The notes: generated from the letters alone by a model not told the origin. DNA of 64,000 nt from Ehretia macrophylla (GCA_037974665.1 CM075780.1:4002501-4066500), one strand, 5' to 3'; positions 1 through 11,789 are shown, numbered from the stretch's first letter. Numbers and translations are program-made.

Positions 1-11
1 GTTATACCCCC
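1..11 (+). rRNA. 5S rRNA gene, 3' tail only
   Basis: The first 11 bases align with the last 11 of the gene (consensus GTTGCACCCCC, here GTTATACCCCC) and are followed by the usual TTTTC and T-run. The rest of the gene lies before the window. Confidence 0.8.
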
Positions 12-568
12 TTTTCAATTTTTTTTGCCCTGGTTAGGGCTGCCAAGATACTTTATCCACCAAATCTCTATTACTGAGTCCCACGGAATATTGGGCAAGA
101 CAACTTCGCTTCAAGTAGAGGCTGGGCCCGCAAATCGAGGGCGTAGGGTTTGTGACTAGGTCTCCGTCGCTCTCGTGCCTATAACTTTTGATCCGTAAGG
201 AGTTACGCGGCGCACAGCATACCGTTGCAAAGCTCTTAGAGAGCTCTACGACGGGGGCAGCCAGCTTGCTCGCTGTGCCCATTTTTGGAGCCCAAAATTG
301 ATCGTTTTCATCAGTTTCAGACCACTTTTCTGCTTTTGCTCTGTTTTTCCGCCCCGGATCGTACGTCATGAACTGTTAAAAGGACGATAACCTAACTCGC
401 GGGACATCAGAGGGCCCTATAACGTGTCGATATCACGTCTTGCGAGGATGGTGCGTTGTTGAAGCGGATGGGTTGTCGTTAAGCCCATTGGGCCTTTTGA
501 ATGGGCCATCTCTTTAGGCTGGGACTATGAACTGTTAACACATATAGGAATTGTGTCCTCAACATGAT

Positions 569-688
569 GGGTGCGATCATACCAGCACTAATGGACCAGA
601 TCCCATCAGAACTCCGAAGTTAAGCGTGCTTGGGCGAGAGTAGTGCTAGGATGGGTGACCCTCTGGGAAGTCCTCGTGTTGCACCCCG
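569..688 (+). rRNA. 5S rRNA gene copy 1
   Basis: Full 120 nt. Differs from the window consensus at C26G, G30A, A77G, C94T and C120G. Boxes A and IE are intact; the last base of box C is changed. Confidence 0.95.
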
Positions 689-1158
689 TTTTCAATTTTT
701 TTTGCCCTGGTTAGGGTTGGCAAGATACTTTATCCACCAAATCTCTATTATTGAATCCCACGGAATATTGTGCAAGACAACTTCGCTTCACGTAGAGATG
801 TGCCCGCAAACTGAGGGCGTAGGGTTTGTGACCAGGTTTCCGTCGCTCCGGTGCCCATAACTTTTGATTTGTAAGGAGTTACGCGGTGCACAGCATACCG
901 TTGCAAAGCTCCCTGAGAGCTCTACGACTGGGGCAGCTAGGTTTCTCGCTTTGCCCGTTTTTAGAGCCCAAAATCGAACGTTTTCATCAGTTTCAGGCCA
1001 CTTTTCTTCTTTTGCTCTCTTTTTCCGTCCTGGATCGTACGTCGAGAACTATTAAAAGGACGACAACCTGACTCGCAGGACATCATAGGGTGCTACAACA
1101 TGTCGATATCACGTCCTGCAAGCATGCGGCGTTGTTGAAGCGGATGGGTTGTCGTTAA

Positions 1159-1182
1159 GCCCATTGGGCCTTTTGAATGGGC
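1159..1182 (+). promoter_or_regulatory. Spacer inverted repeat with TGGGCC motif (representative copy)
   Basis: GCCCATT and AATGGGC form perfect 7-bp arms around a 10-nt loop at -86 to -63 before the gene at 1245, and GCCCATTGGGC within it is self-complementary. It is kept in most units. TGGGCC/GGCCCA resembles the site II element of plant ribosomal-protein promoters; a role in 5S expression is only inference. Confidence 0.5.
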
Positions 1183-1244
1183 CATCTCTCTAGGCTGGGA
1201 CTGTGATTAGTTAACACATAAAGAAATTGTGCCCTCAACATGAC

Positions 1245-1364
1245 GGGTGCGATCATACCAGCACTAATGCACCGGATCCCATCAGAACTCCGAAGTTAAG
1301 CATGCTTGGGCGAGAGTAGTACTAGGATGGGTGACCCCTTGGGAAGTCCTCGTGTTGCACCCCC
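1245..1364 (+). rRNA. 5S rRNA gene copy 2
   Basis: Full 120 nt, close to consensus: G58A (in box A, at a CpG) and the common allele C95T. The upstream TATA-like element is the AAAGA form. Confidence 0.96.
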
Positions 1365-1921
1365 TTTTCAATTTTTTTTGCCCGGTTTAGGGATGCCAAG
1401 GTACTTTATCCACCAAATCTCTATTGCTGAATCCCACAGAACATTGGGCAAGACAACATCGCTTCACGTAGTGGTTGGGCCTACAAACCGAGGGCGTAGG
1501 GTTTGTGGCCAGGTCTCTGTCGCTCCGGTGCCCATAACTTTTGATCCGTAAGGAGTTACGCGGCGCACAGCATACTGTTGCAAAGCTCTATGAGAGCTCT
1601 ACGACGGGGGCAACCAGCTTGCTCACTGTGCCCGTTTTTGGAGCCCAAAATCGAACATTTTCATCAGTTTCAGGCCACTTTTCTTCTTTTGCTCTGTTTT
1701 TCAGTCCCAGATCGTACGTCGTGAACTGTTAAAAGGACGACAACCTGACTCACGGGACATCAGAGAGCCCTACAACGTGTTGATATCACGTCTTGCGAGG
1801 ATGCCTCGTTGTAGAAGCAGATGGGTTGTCGTTAAGCCCATTGGGCCTTTTGAATGGGCCATCTTTCTAGGATGGGACTGTGAACCGTTAACACATATAG
1901 AAATTGTGCCCTCAACATGAC

Positions 1922-2041
1922 GGGTGCGATCATACCAGCACTAATGCACCGGATCCCATCAGAACTCGAAAGTTAAGCGTGCTAGGGCGAGAGTAGTACT
2001 AGGATGGGTGACCCCCTGGGAAGTCCTCGTGTTGCACCCCC
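1922..2041 (+). rRNA. 5S rRNA gene copy 3
   Basis: Full 120 nt. C47G, G48A and T63A; the last lies in box A. C at -1 and a clear T4...T8 terminator follow the usual pattern. Confidence 0.96.
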
Positions 2042-2056
2042 TTTTCAATTTTTTTT
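2042..2056 (+). terminator. Pol III terminator after a 5S gene (representative copy)
   Basis: TTTT directly follows base 120 of the gene at 1922, then CAA and a second run of eight T. Nearly all copies keep this double T-run; Pol III ends transcription at runs of four or more T. Confidence 0.85.
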
Positions 2057-2598
2057 GCCATGGTTAGGGTTGCCAAGATACTTTATCCACCAAATCTCTA
2101 TTACTGAATCCCACGGAACATTGGGCAAGACAACTTCGTTTCACGTAGAGGCTGGGCCCGCAAACCGAGGGTGTAGGGTTTGTGACCAGGTCTCCGTTGC
2201 TCCGGTGCCCATAACTTTTGATCCGTAAGGAGTTACGCGGCGCACAGAATACCGTTGCAAAGCTCTTTGAGAGCTCTACGACAGGGGCAGCCAGCATGCT
2301 CGCTGTGCCAATTTTTGGAGCATAAAATCTAACGTTTTCATCAGTTTCAGGCTACTTTTCTTCTTTTGCTCTGTTTTTCCGTCCCGGATCGTACGTCGTG
2401 AACTGTTAAAAGGACGACAACCAGACTCAAGGGACATTAGAGGGCCCTACAACATGTCGATATCACGACTTGTAAGCATGCTGCATTGTTGAAGCGGATG
2501 GGTTGTCGTTAAGCCTATTGGGCCTTTTGAATGGGCCATCTCTCTAGGCTGGGACTGTGAACCATTAACAAATATAGGAATTGTGCCCTCAACATGAC

Positions 2599-2718
2599 CG
2601 GTGCGATCATACCAGCAGTAATACACCGGATCCCATCAGAACTCCGAAGTTAAGCGTGCTTGGGCGAGAGTAGTACTAGGATGGGTGACCCCCTGGGAAG
2701 TGCTAGTGTTGCACCCCT
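2599..2718 (+). rRNA. 5S rRNA gene copy 4
   Basis: Full 120 nt. G1C at the presumed start base, then C20G, G25A, C104G, C107A and C120T. All three control boxes are intact. Confidence 0.95.
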
Positions 2719-3275
2719 TTTTCAATTTTTTTTGCCCTGGTTAGGGTTGCCAAGATACTTTATCCACCAAATCTCTATTACTGAATCCCACGGAACATTG
2801 GGCAAGACAACTTCGCTTCACGTAGAGGTTGAGCCCGCAAACCGAGGGTGCAGGGTTTATGACCAGGTCACCGTCGGTCCAGCGCCCATAACTTTTGATC
2901 CGTAAGGAGTAACGCGGCGCACAGCATACCGTTGTAAAGCTCTCTGAGAGCTCTACGACGGGGGCAACCAGCATGCTCTCTGTGCCCCTTTTTGGAGCCC
3001 AAAATCAAACGTTTTCATTAGTTTCAGGCTACTTTTATGCTTTTGCTCTGTTTTTCTGTCCCGGATCATACGTCGTGAACTGTTAAAAGGACGACAACCT
3101 GACTTGCAGGACATTAGAGGGCCCTACAACGTGTCAATATCACATCTTGCAAGCATGCTGCGTTGTTGAAGCGGATGGGTTGTCGTTAAGCCCATTGGGC
3201 CTTTTGAATGGGCCATCTTTCTAGGCTAGGACTGTGATTAGTTAACACATAAAGGAATTGTGCCATCAACATGAC

Positions 3276-3395
3276 GGGTGCGATCATACCAGCACTAATG
3301 CACGGGATCCCGTCAGAACTCCGAAGTTAAGCGTGCTTGGGCGAGAGTAGTACTAAGATGGGTGACCCCTTGGGAAGTCCTCGTGTTGCACCCCC
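3276..3395 (+). rRNA. 5S rRNA gene copy 5
   Basis: Full 120 nt. C29G, A37G, G81A (box C) and C95T. Confidence 0.96.
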
Positions 3396-3614
3396 TTTTC
3401 AATTTTTTTTGCCCTGGTTAAGGTTGCCAAGATACTTTATCCACCAAATCTCTATTACTGAATCCCATGGAACATTGGGCAAGACAACTTCGCTTCACGT
3501 AGAGGCTGGGCCCGCAAACCGATGGCGTATGGTTTGTGACCAGGTCTCCGTCGCTCCGGTGCCCATAACTTTTGATCTGTAAGGAGTTACGCGGCGCACA
3601 TCATACCGTTGCAA

Positions 3615-3629
3615 AGCTCTCTGAGAGCT
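3615..3629. other. Spacer palindrome AGCTCTC-T-GAGAGCT (representative copy)
   Basis: A perfect 15-nt palindrome around one central base, lying in the middle of most spacers. It could form a short hairpin. Its function is unknown. Confidence 0.6.
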
Positions 3630-3952
3630 CTACGACAGGGGCAGCCAGCCTGCTCACTGTGCCAATTTTTGGAGCCCAAAATCGAACGTTTTCATCAGTT
3701 TCAGGTCACTTTTCTTCTTTTGCTCTATTTTTTCGTCTCGGATCGTACGTCGTGAACTGTTAAAAGGACGACAACCTGACTCGCGGGACATCAGAGGGCC
3801 CTAAAACGTGTCGATATCACGTCTTGCAAGCATGCTGCGTTGTTGAAGCGGATGGTTTGTCATTAAGCCCATTGGGCCTTTTGAATGGGCCATCTCTCTA
3901 GGCTAGGACTGTGAACCGTTAACACATATAGGAATTGTGCCCTCAACATGAC

Positions 3953-4072
3953 GGGTGCGATCATACCAGTAGTAATGCACCGGATCCCATCAGAACTCCG
4001 AAGTGAAGCGTGCTTGGGCTAGAGTAGTACTAGGATGGGTGACCCCTTGGGAAGTTCTCGTGTTGCACCCCA
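3953..4072 (+). rRNA. 5S rRNA gene copy 6
   Basis: Full 120 nt but seven changes: C18T, C20G, T53G, G68T, C95T, C104T and C120A. Box A (53) and the IE (68) are both altered, so transcription may be weak. Confidence 0.94.
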
Positions 4073-4628
4073 TTTTCAATTTTTTTTGCCCTGGTTAGGG
4101 TTGCCAAGATACTTTATCCACCAAATCTCTATTATTGAATCCCACGGAACATTGGGCAAGACAACTTCGCTTCACGTAGAGGCTGGGCCCGCAAACCGAG
4201 GCATAGGGTTTGAGACCAGGTCTCCGCCGCTCCAATGCCCATAACTTTTGATCCGTAAAGAGTTACGCGGCGCACAGAATACCGTTGCAAAGCTCTCTGA
4301 GAGCTCTACGACGGGAGCAGCCAGCTTGCTTGCTGTGCCCATTATTGGAGCCCAAAATTGAATGTTTTCATCAGTTTCAGGCCACATTTCTTCTTTTGCG
4401 CTGTTTTTTCGTCCCAGATCGTACGTCATGAACTGTTAAAAGGACAACAACCTGACTCGCGGGATATCAGAGGGCCCTACAACGTGTCGATATCATGTCT
4501 GGTAAGGATGCTGCGTTGTTGAAGCGGGTGGGTTGTCGTTAAGCCCGTTGGGCCTTTTGAATGGGCCATCTCTCTAGGTTGGGACTGTGAACCGTTAACA
4601 CATATAGGAATTGTGCCCTCAACATGAC

Positions 4629-4748
4629 GGGTGCGATCATACCAGCAGTAATGCACCGGATCCCATCAGAACTCCGAAGTTAAGCGTGTTTGGGCGAGAG
4701 TAGTACTAGGATGGGTGACCCCTTGGGATGTCCTCGTGTTGCACCCCA
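4629..4748 (+). rRNA. 5S rRNA gene copy 7
   Basis: Full 120 nt. C20G, C61T (box A), C95T, A101T and C120A. Its spacer carries the first solo LTR, 94 nt past the gene end. Confidence 0.95.
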
Positions 4749-4837
4749 TTTTCAATTTTTTTTGCCCTGGTTAGGGTTGCCAAGATATTTTATCCACCAA
4801 ATCTCTATTACTGAATCCCAAGGAACATTGGACAAGA

Positions 4838-4842
4838 CAACT
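4838..4842. other. Target-site duplication CAACT, left of solo LTR A
   Basis: CAACT, repeated at 8500-8504. Five bases is the usual duplication made by Ty3/gypsy integrases. Confidence 0.85.
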
Positions 4843-5757
4843 TGTCGCGCCCCAACCCGGCCTATAAGGTGAGACTAGGGTGTGAACTTAACTGTTTATG
4901 AAGCCTAAACTCGAAATTTTTTTGAAAAACTAACAGCATAATGGCTGTAATCGAGCTCTTTGGTTTGACCTAATTCTCTAAACGCCTCAATTATTCCAAT
5001 CATTAACCCAATTCCATTAAGGACTCCTATTTGTCACCAACCGATTTCCCTACTATTTTATCTTGAAGGTCTTGTTTGGCTAATAAGCCTAACATGATAA
5101 CTATGTCCCGTTTATTTGTCAATTTCCCATCATGCAAGTACCTATTATCCTTTAGTTTGCAAGTGAGCACCTAAGTGAAATTAGATAGAATTAACTTAGT
5201 TGATTGTTCATCTAGTGGTTTGAATGCCTACGATAACTACCAATTAAGAAACGAAAGCAAACCACCAAATAAAAGTTTTTCCGGCTATAGGTAGTACAAT
5301 TCCAAAATTAGACCCAAATTACAACGGGGTCATTTACATCAATAAAATGAATAATTTGCAATCAAACACAACATCCATATAGCAACCACTTTCAGGCAAA
5401 TCACAAAAGCACGTAGGGACAGGCAATCACTCCAAGGAATCATCTATAGGCACGTTGTCCTCGGGTACCTGTACCTGTTCTTCTTCACCTGTGATAAAAA
5501 GAGGGTAAGTCCGTATGAACTCAGCGAGGGGGAACGAGAAATACGTTTTGAAACTCATTTTTTGATTCAATTTATGAAAACACTTTTTCAAAACATGTCA
5601 CGTATTACAAATAATAAGGTACGCAAATATATGAAACAAATCGAGTAACAGATACATTTACCAATCATTTCAAGGATACGGTGAGCAGTTGCTCACAATT
5701 TCAATTTCGATACAATTGTTGGGCCGACTTCAATAATCCACTTATCGCTCCCAATTG

Positions 5758-5924
5758 GGTGTACTCCGGATGTACCCCGAAACCTACAACCCAACTCTCC
5801 GAGGGTGGAATGCCAAGCGAGAGAGGGAATTGGACCGTGGTAGTCACGGGAGCACCGGCAAGCCCTATGCCGCCTGACGTTCGTGAAACGCTACCATGCC
5901 ACAATGAAAGGTTGCAACCTCGTA
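5758..5924 (-). other. Conserved LTR core block, in LTR A
   Basis: Reverse complement of the block at 53741-53906 and 58481-58646, with a clear relative at 38945-39103. Hallmarks on the LTR sense strand: GTTGCAACCT, TAGCGTTTCACGAACG, GGGCGGCATAGGGCTT and CCTCGGAGAGTTGGGTCG. Function unknown. Confidence 0.8.
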
Positions 5925-8109
5925 TGCAATGCACATTTATAACATTTAACATATCACATTAGGAGGACAACAAAGTAGGTCGCCTCCGAACAGTTATAAG
6001 GTCGCACGTTGTCAAGTAGTCAAACAAGGCACGATAAGACAAGTAATTTCACTTGAAAGGCATATAGAGCCATAAGAACATTAAACGGGCAGCCATGTAA
6101 CACATGTAAGTCAAGCCATATAACTCATTTCGAAGTCCACGTAATCAAGTGATTCGATTATTCAACATGCAACAACATCTACGTGGGTTCGGATGCAAGA
6201 AAAGCCTATTTGTCAACATGCAATTATCAAAATTACATTTAAGCTTATAAGGGCAACTACGGGCAGCCTACTAAACATATAATTCCACAAAATATTCAAA
6301 TGATCAACACTTAGCAAAACTACCTAGTCATTAGGGTTTCCATTTCGTGCATATTTGTGCAATTTGAGCCTTAACCAAACTCGAAGTCAATCTCAAACCA
6401 TGCATCATATAATTCAACATCCTCAAGTACTCAAAACAGTCCACACAACATCTCAACACCACAATTCCAAGCAATTAACACCACAAGAGAGGTTACAATA
6501 ATTGTTTCTAAGTACAACATTAAGTGAAACCCTTGCTGCAATAGGCTGTTTTCTCACAATCAATAGGATAATCAAACAATCTCCAAATCCAGTGAATAAG
6601 ATATAAAATTAAAGATTAAGAAGTTAACTAAAATCAGAAACAGACCTTGCATCAATTGGAGTTCGGAATCATTAGATATAGCCGAAACAGTGGAATAGCA
6701 CAAAACTGTCCAGATTTGCACACTTTTCAGTAATTGACGTTTTTGAGGTCCTTAGGGTCAGATTTAGCCTTGGTCCATTTCTGACAAAATTGTCCCGAAC
6801 TGAAAAATCTAGAACAAACCAAATTTCATGCATTTTGGACATCATTTACTAAGTCAAATATGGTTCGTTCCACAAGGTCAGTGCATCTGCCAAAACCTGC
6901 TTCATTTTTCCAGATTTCCAGATTTGGACACATTTTAAAGATTTGCCATGTTGAGGACTTTAGAGTCAAAATTAGCTTCGGCCTATTTCTGGGAAAAATG
7001 TTCAAAACCGTCCAAACTAGTTACCTACCAATTTTCATGCATTTTAAACATCATTTTCCTAGCTAAAATTACCTCGAAACAGACTGGTCAGAGAGCTGTC
7101 AACAATCCGACTTCACCTAGCATCACTTTCAAGCCAAGATCTTGCCATGCATGGTTGTTTAAGCTTTTGAACGACCATATAACTCAAGTACAGAAGCAAA
7201 GACATAAATTCATGAGCATGCATGTGAATTTTTGAAGGATTTTCAAAAGGTTTAGCCCTCACCTTAGCAATCAACCCAAAAGATGCACAAAAACTTGTTG
7301 AAGCCCAAATATCTTCTTCTTCTTCCTTAGCCGAGATTCCAACTTGGTTTTCTCTATTTTTCATAGCCTAGTGATCAATCTCTTAGTACATTCATGTGGT
7401 TAGAACAAGAAGAAAAGAAATGGAAGCTTAAAAACTCACCAAGGCCGAAAATGGTGACTCAAAAGACTTGCATGTGTGTTTCTTGCATCCTAGCTTGCTT
7501 GGGTGAGTTTCTTTGCTTGGTGTTTGTCTTGATGCACCATAGGATGATGAAGATGAGCTAAGGGATGAAGAAACTCAGCCCAAAACCGAGATGGAGAGAG
7601 AGAATGAGAGGGAGAGAGAGAAGGTTGAGGAAGAAAGAAGAAATGACAAAAAAATGAAAGCCTTTGCATCCTTTAAGCATGTGGTTGGCCTTGGGCCATT
7701 AAATTCTGATTTTTGTGTCTTCAATGTGTGATTTTAAAATGTTTAGCATGGGCAAGGATGGTTTGGTTGAGCAAGGTAGAGGATTTAGGTGGTTTTGAGC
7801 ATTTTTTTATGCATTGTGCTAAGTGTTTGTCATAGTTTGTCTAGGAATAATTCTTTATGCATTTGTGTCATTAGAATTGTCATAGGAATGTTGGGAAATT
7901 AGGGAATCTAGGTAGAATAAAATATAGGAATGTTTGTTGATGAGTTGAATTATGAATAGAATAATAGATAGTGGAAAATTTAGGAGTAGTTTAGTACTAT
8001 TTTATTGTTAGTGGAGTTTGTAGAGAATTTGAATTACGAATATAATATTGGTTAGTGGATTGTGTAGGATTATTTTAGTGTCTAGTGCTTTGTGTAGGAT
8101 TCTTTCTTG

Positions 8110-8490
8110 ATTAACGTGGTGGCACGGATTCCTAGATCTAGGGCACGAATTACGAGGTAGACACGAACTACAAGATAAGACATGAACTTCAAGACTAATG
8201 CACGTAATTCAAGACACGACTCTTAAACCTAGGTTAAAGCCCGCAGTTCAAGGTTAATGCACATGAAATGAAGAGACACATGCAAATCAAGGTCTTGCAC
8301 GTAAATTAAGGTCATGACATGTTTATCTAGGTATCGAACGTATATCGAGGATTAGGGCACACAATTCTAGGTTAAGGCACGTATAACGAGGCATGCACGA
8401 AGACCAAGACAGGGCACGTAATCTAAGGTCGGTCATATAATTTTAGGTCTAAGGCGAGCAAATCGAGGTATGACACGTTATTCGGGGTCA
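8110..8490 (-). repeat. Degenerate short tandem repeats in LTR A
   Basis: About fifteen loose copies of a roughly 20-25-bp phrase containing CACG and AAGG or GAGG, such as 'cacgtaattcaagg' with drift. The same region opens the two related LTRs. Confidence 0.7.
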
Positions 8491-8499
8491 GGCCTCACA

Positions 8500-8504
8500 C
8501 AACT
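8500..8504. other. Target-site duplication CAACT, right of solo LTR A
   Basis: Identical to 4838-4842; the 5S spacer continues TTCGCTTC beyond it. Confidence 0.85.
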
Positions 8505-8967
8505 TCGCTTCACGTAGAGGTTGGGCCCGCAAACCGAGGGCGTAGGGTTTGTGACCAGGTCTCCGCTGCTCTGGTGCCCATAACTTTTGATCCGTAAGGA
8601 GTTACGCGGCGCACAGCATACCGTTGCAAAGCTCTCTGAGAGCACTACGACGAGGGCAGCCAGCTTGCTCGTTGTGCCCATTTTTGGAGCCCAAAATCGA
8701 ACGTTTTCATCAGTTTCAGGCCACTTTTCTTCTTTTGCTCTGTTTTTCTGTCCCGAATCGTACGTTGTGAACTGTTAAAAGGACAACAACCTGACTCGCG
8801 GGACATCAGAGGGCCCTACAACGTGCCGATATCACGTCTGGTAAGAATGCTGCGTTGTTGAAGCGAATGGGTTGTCGTTAAGCCCATTGGGTCTTTTGAA
8901 TGGGACATCTCTCTAGGCTGGGACTGTGAACCGTTAACACATAAAGGAATTGTGCCCTCAACATGAC

Positions 8968-9087
8968 GAGTGTGATCATACCAGCACTAATGCACCGGAT
9001 CCCATCAGAACTCCGAAGTTAAGCGTGCTTGGGCGAGAGCAGTACTAGGATGGGTGACCCCCTGGGAAGTCCTCGTGTTGCACCCCC
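8968..9087 (+). rRNA. 5S rRNA gene copy 8
   Basis: Full 120 nt. G2A, C6T and T73C; control boxes intact. First gene after the solo LTR. Confidence 0.96.
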
Positions 9088-9644
9088 TTTTCAATTTTTT
9101 TTGCCCTGGTTAGGGTTGCCAAGATACTTTATCCACCAAATCTCTATTATTGAATCCCACGGAACATTGGGCAACACAACTTCACTTCACGTATAAGCTG
9201 GGCCCACAAACCGAGGGCGTAGGGTTTGTGACCAGGTCTCCGTCGCTCCGGTGCCCATAACTTTTGATCCGTAAGGAGTTACGCGGCGCACAGCATACCG
9301 TTCCAAAGCTCTCTGATAGCTCTATGACGGAGGAAGCCAGCTTGCTTGCTGTGCCTATTTTTGGAACCCAAAATTGAACGTTTTCATCAGTTTCAGGCCA
9401 CTTTTCTTCTTTTGCTCTCTTTTTCCGTCCCGGATCGTACGTCGTGAACTGTTAAAAGGACAACAACCTGACTCGCAGGACATCAGAGGGCCTCACAATG
9501 TGTCGATTTCACGTCTTGCGAGGACACTGCGTTGTTGGAGCGGATGGGTTGTCGTTAAGCCCATTGGGCCTTTTGAATGGGCCATCTCTCTAGGCTGGGA
9601 CTGTGAACAATTAACACATAAAGGAATTGTGCCCTCAACATGAC

Positions 9645-9763
9645 GGTGCGATCATACTAGCACTAATGCACCGGATCCCATCAGAAGTCCGAAGTTAAGC
9701 GTGCTTGGGCGAGAGTAGTACTAGGATGGGTGACCCCATGGGAAGTCCCCGTGTTGCACCCCC
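9645..9763 (+). rRNA. 5S rRNA gene copy 9
   Basis: 119 nt: one of the three 5' G residues is missing. C15T, C44G, C95A and T106C. Boxes intact. Its sister is the gene at 11671, which has the same 5' loss, C15T and C44G. Confidence 0.94.
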
Positions 9764-10316
9764 TTTTCAATTTTTTTTGCCCAGGTTAGGGCTGCCAAGA
9801 TACTTTATCCACCAAATCTCTATTACTGAATCACACGGAACATTGGGCAAGACAACTTCGTTTCACATATAGGCTGGGCCCGCAAACCGAGGGCGTAAGG
9901 TTTGTGACCAGGTCTCCGTCGCTCCGGTGCCCATTGCTTTTGATCCGTAAGGAGTTACGCGGAGCATAGCATACCGTTGCAAAGCTCTCTGAGAGCTCTA
10001 CGACGGGGACAGCATCCTCGCTGTGCCCATTTTTGGAGCCCAAAATTGAACGTTTTCATCAGTTTCAGGCCACTTTTCTTCTTTTGCTCTGTTTTTCCGT
10101 CCCGGATCGTACGTCGTGAACTGTTAGAAGGACGACAACATGACTCGTGGGACATCAGACGGCCCTACAACGTGTCGATATCACGTCTTGCAAGCATGCT
10201 GCGTTGTTGAAGCGGATGGGTTGTCGTTAAGCGCATTGGGCCTTTTGAATGGGCCATCTCTCTAGGCTGGGACTGTGATTAGTTAACACATAAAGGAATT
10301 GTGCCCTCAACATGAC

Positions 10317-10436
10317 GGGTACGATCATACCAGCACTAGTGCACCGGATTCCATTAGAAATCCGAAGTTAAGCGTGTTTGGGTGAGAGTAGTACTAGGAT
10401 TGGTGACACCTTGGGAAGTCCTCGTGTTGCACCCCC
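10317..10436 (+). rRNA. 5S rRNA gene copy 10 (divergent)
   Basis: Full 120 nt with ten changes: G5A, A23G, C34T, C39T, C44A, C61T, C67T, G85T, C92A and C95T. Box A, the IE and box C are all hit. Many changes are shared with the gene at 12343. Probably a pseudogene. Confidence 0.92.
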
Positions 10437-10993
10437 TTTTCAATTTTTTTTGCCCAGGTTAGGATTGCCAAGATACTTTATCCACCAAATCACTATTACT
10501 GAATCCCACGGAACATTAGGCAAGACAACTTCGCTTCGCGTAGAGGCTGGGCCCGCAAACTAAGTGCGTAGGGTTTGTGACTAGGTCTCCGTCGCTCCGG
10601 TGCCCATAACTTTTGATCCGTAAGGACTTACGCGGTGCACAGCATACTGTTGCAAAGCTCTCTGATAGCTCTACAACGGGAGCAGCCAACTTGCTCACTG
10701 TGCCTATTTTTGGAGCCCAAAATTGAACGTTTTCATCAGTTTCAGGCCACTTTTCTTCTTTTGCTCTCTTTTTTCGTCCCGGATTGTACGTCGTGAACGG
10801 TTAAAAGGATGACAGCCTGACTCGCGGGACATCAATGGGCCCCACAACGTGTCGATATCACGTCTTGCGAGGATGCTGAGTTGTTGAAGCAGATGGGTTA
10901 TTGTTAAGCCCATTGGGCCTTGTGAATGGGCCATCTCTCTAGGCTGGGACCGTGAACCGTTAACACATTTAGGAATTGTGCCCTCAACATGAC

Positions 10994-11113
10994 GGGTGCG
11001 ATCATACCAGCACTAATGCACCGGATCCCATCACAACTCCGAAGTTAAGCGTGCTTGGGCGAGAGTAGTACTAGGATGGGTGACCCCCTGGGAAGTCCTT
11101 GTGTTGCACCCCC
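10994..11113 (+). rRNA. 5S rRNA gene copy 11
   Basis: Full 120 nt. G41C and C107T only; boxes intact. Upstream element is the unusual ATTTAGG. Confidence 0.96.
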
Positions 11114-11670
11114 TTTTCAATTTTTTTTGCCGTGGTTAGGGTTGCCAAGATACTTTATCCACCAAATATCTATTACTGAATCCCACGGAACAATGGGCAA
11201 GACAACTTCGTTTCACATAGAGGCTGGGCCCGTAAACCGAGGGCGTAGGATTTGTGACTAGGTCTCCGTCGCTCCAGTGCCCATAACTTTTGATCCGTAA
11301 GGAGTTACGCGGCGCAAAGCATACCGTTGCAAAGCTCTCTAAGAGCTCTACGACCGGGGTAGCCAGCTTGCTCGCTCTGCCCATTTTTGGAACCCAAAAT
11401 TGAACGTTTTCATCAATTTCAGGCCACTTTTCATCTTTTGCTCTGTTTCTCCGTCCCGGATCGTATGTCGTGAACAGTTAAAAGGACGACAACCTGACTC
11501 GCGGGACATCAGAGAGCCCTACAACATGTCGATATCACGTCTGGTGAGGATACTACGTTGTTGAAGCGGATGGGTTGTCGTTAAGCCCATTGGGCCGTTT
11601 GAATGGGCCATCTCTCTAGGCTGGGACCGTGAACCGTTAACACATAAAGTAATTGTGCCCTCAACATGAC

Positions 11671-11789
11671 GGTGCGATCATACTAGCACTAATGCACCGG
11701 ATCCCATCAGAAGTCCGAAGTTAAGCGTGCTTGGGCGAGAGTAGTACTAGGATGGGTGACCACCTAGGAAGTCCTCGTGTTGCACCCCC
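11671..11789 (+). rRNA. 5S rRNA gene copy 12
   Basis: 119 nt: one 5' G missing. C15T, C44G, C93A (box C) and G97A. Duplicate of the gene at 9645. Confidence 0.94.

Larger units (their letters stand above)
1..4842 (+). repeat. 5S rDNA tandem array, segment I
   Basis: Head-to-tail 5S units of about 677 bp, each a 120-nt gene and a spacer of about 557 bp. The segment starts inside a gene tail, holds seven full genes and stops 214 nt into the unit begun at 4629, where a solo LTR is inserted. Each spacer runs in the same order: T4 and T8 terminator runs; a stretch with the phrase CTTTATCCACCAAATCTC; a perfect AGCTCTC-T-GAGAGCT palindrome; a pyrimidine-rich stretch; a GCCCATT/AATGGGC inverted repeat near -86 to -63; and the -27 TATA-like element. 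In the 5S entries, position 1 is the first gene base, box A is 50-64, the intermediate element (IE) is 67-72 and box C is 80-94. Confidence 0.97.
4843..8499 (-). mobile_element. Solo LTR A, Ty3/gypsy (Tekay/Del-like) family
   Basis: A 3657-bp LTR with no internal region. Read on the minus strand it starts TGTGAGGCC and ends GGCGTGACA, matching the ends of the LTR at 51136-54869 and of the 5' LTR at 56063. Flanking copies of CAACT at 4838-4842 and 8500-8504 are a 5-bp target-site duplication, and removing LTR plus one duplication restores an exact 677-bp 5S unit. Parts, minus strand: degenerate short repeats at its 5' end, a pyrimidine-rich stretch near 7588-7650, and two conserved blocks near 5758-5924 and 5483-5535. 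LTR-LTR recombination in a full element is the likely origin. By eye it is closer to the 51136 solo LTR than to the 56063 LTR. Confidence 0.9.

Noticed and set aside
630-860. Open frames beginning MGESSTRMGDPLGSPRVAP in nearly every unit
   Set aside because: They lie across the 3' half of the 5S rRNA gene and need a non-ATG start; they are shadows of a conserved RNA gene.
1541-1732. A 63-codon open frame starting MIRKELRGAQHTVAK that recurs in many spacers
   Set aside because: It recurs because the spacer recurs; frame and length break in other units, and no promoter, domain or codon pattern supports a protein.
8105-8490. Possible CRISPR-like or satellite array in the LTR ends
   Set aside because: The repeats are very degenerate, lack even spacing and distinct spacers, and sit inside a plant LTR.
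4843-8499. Cassandra-type element carrying a 5S promoter in its LTR
   Set aside because: The LTRs here are about 3.6 kb with no 5S-like boxes inside them; the 5S genes belong to the host array around them.
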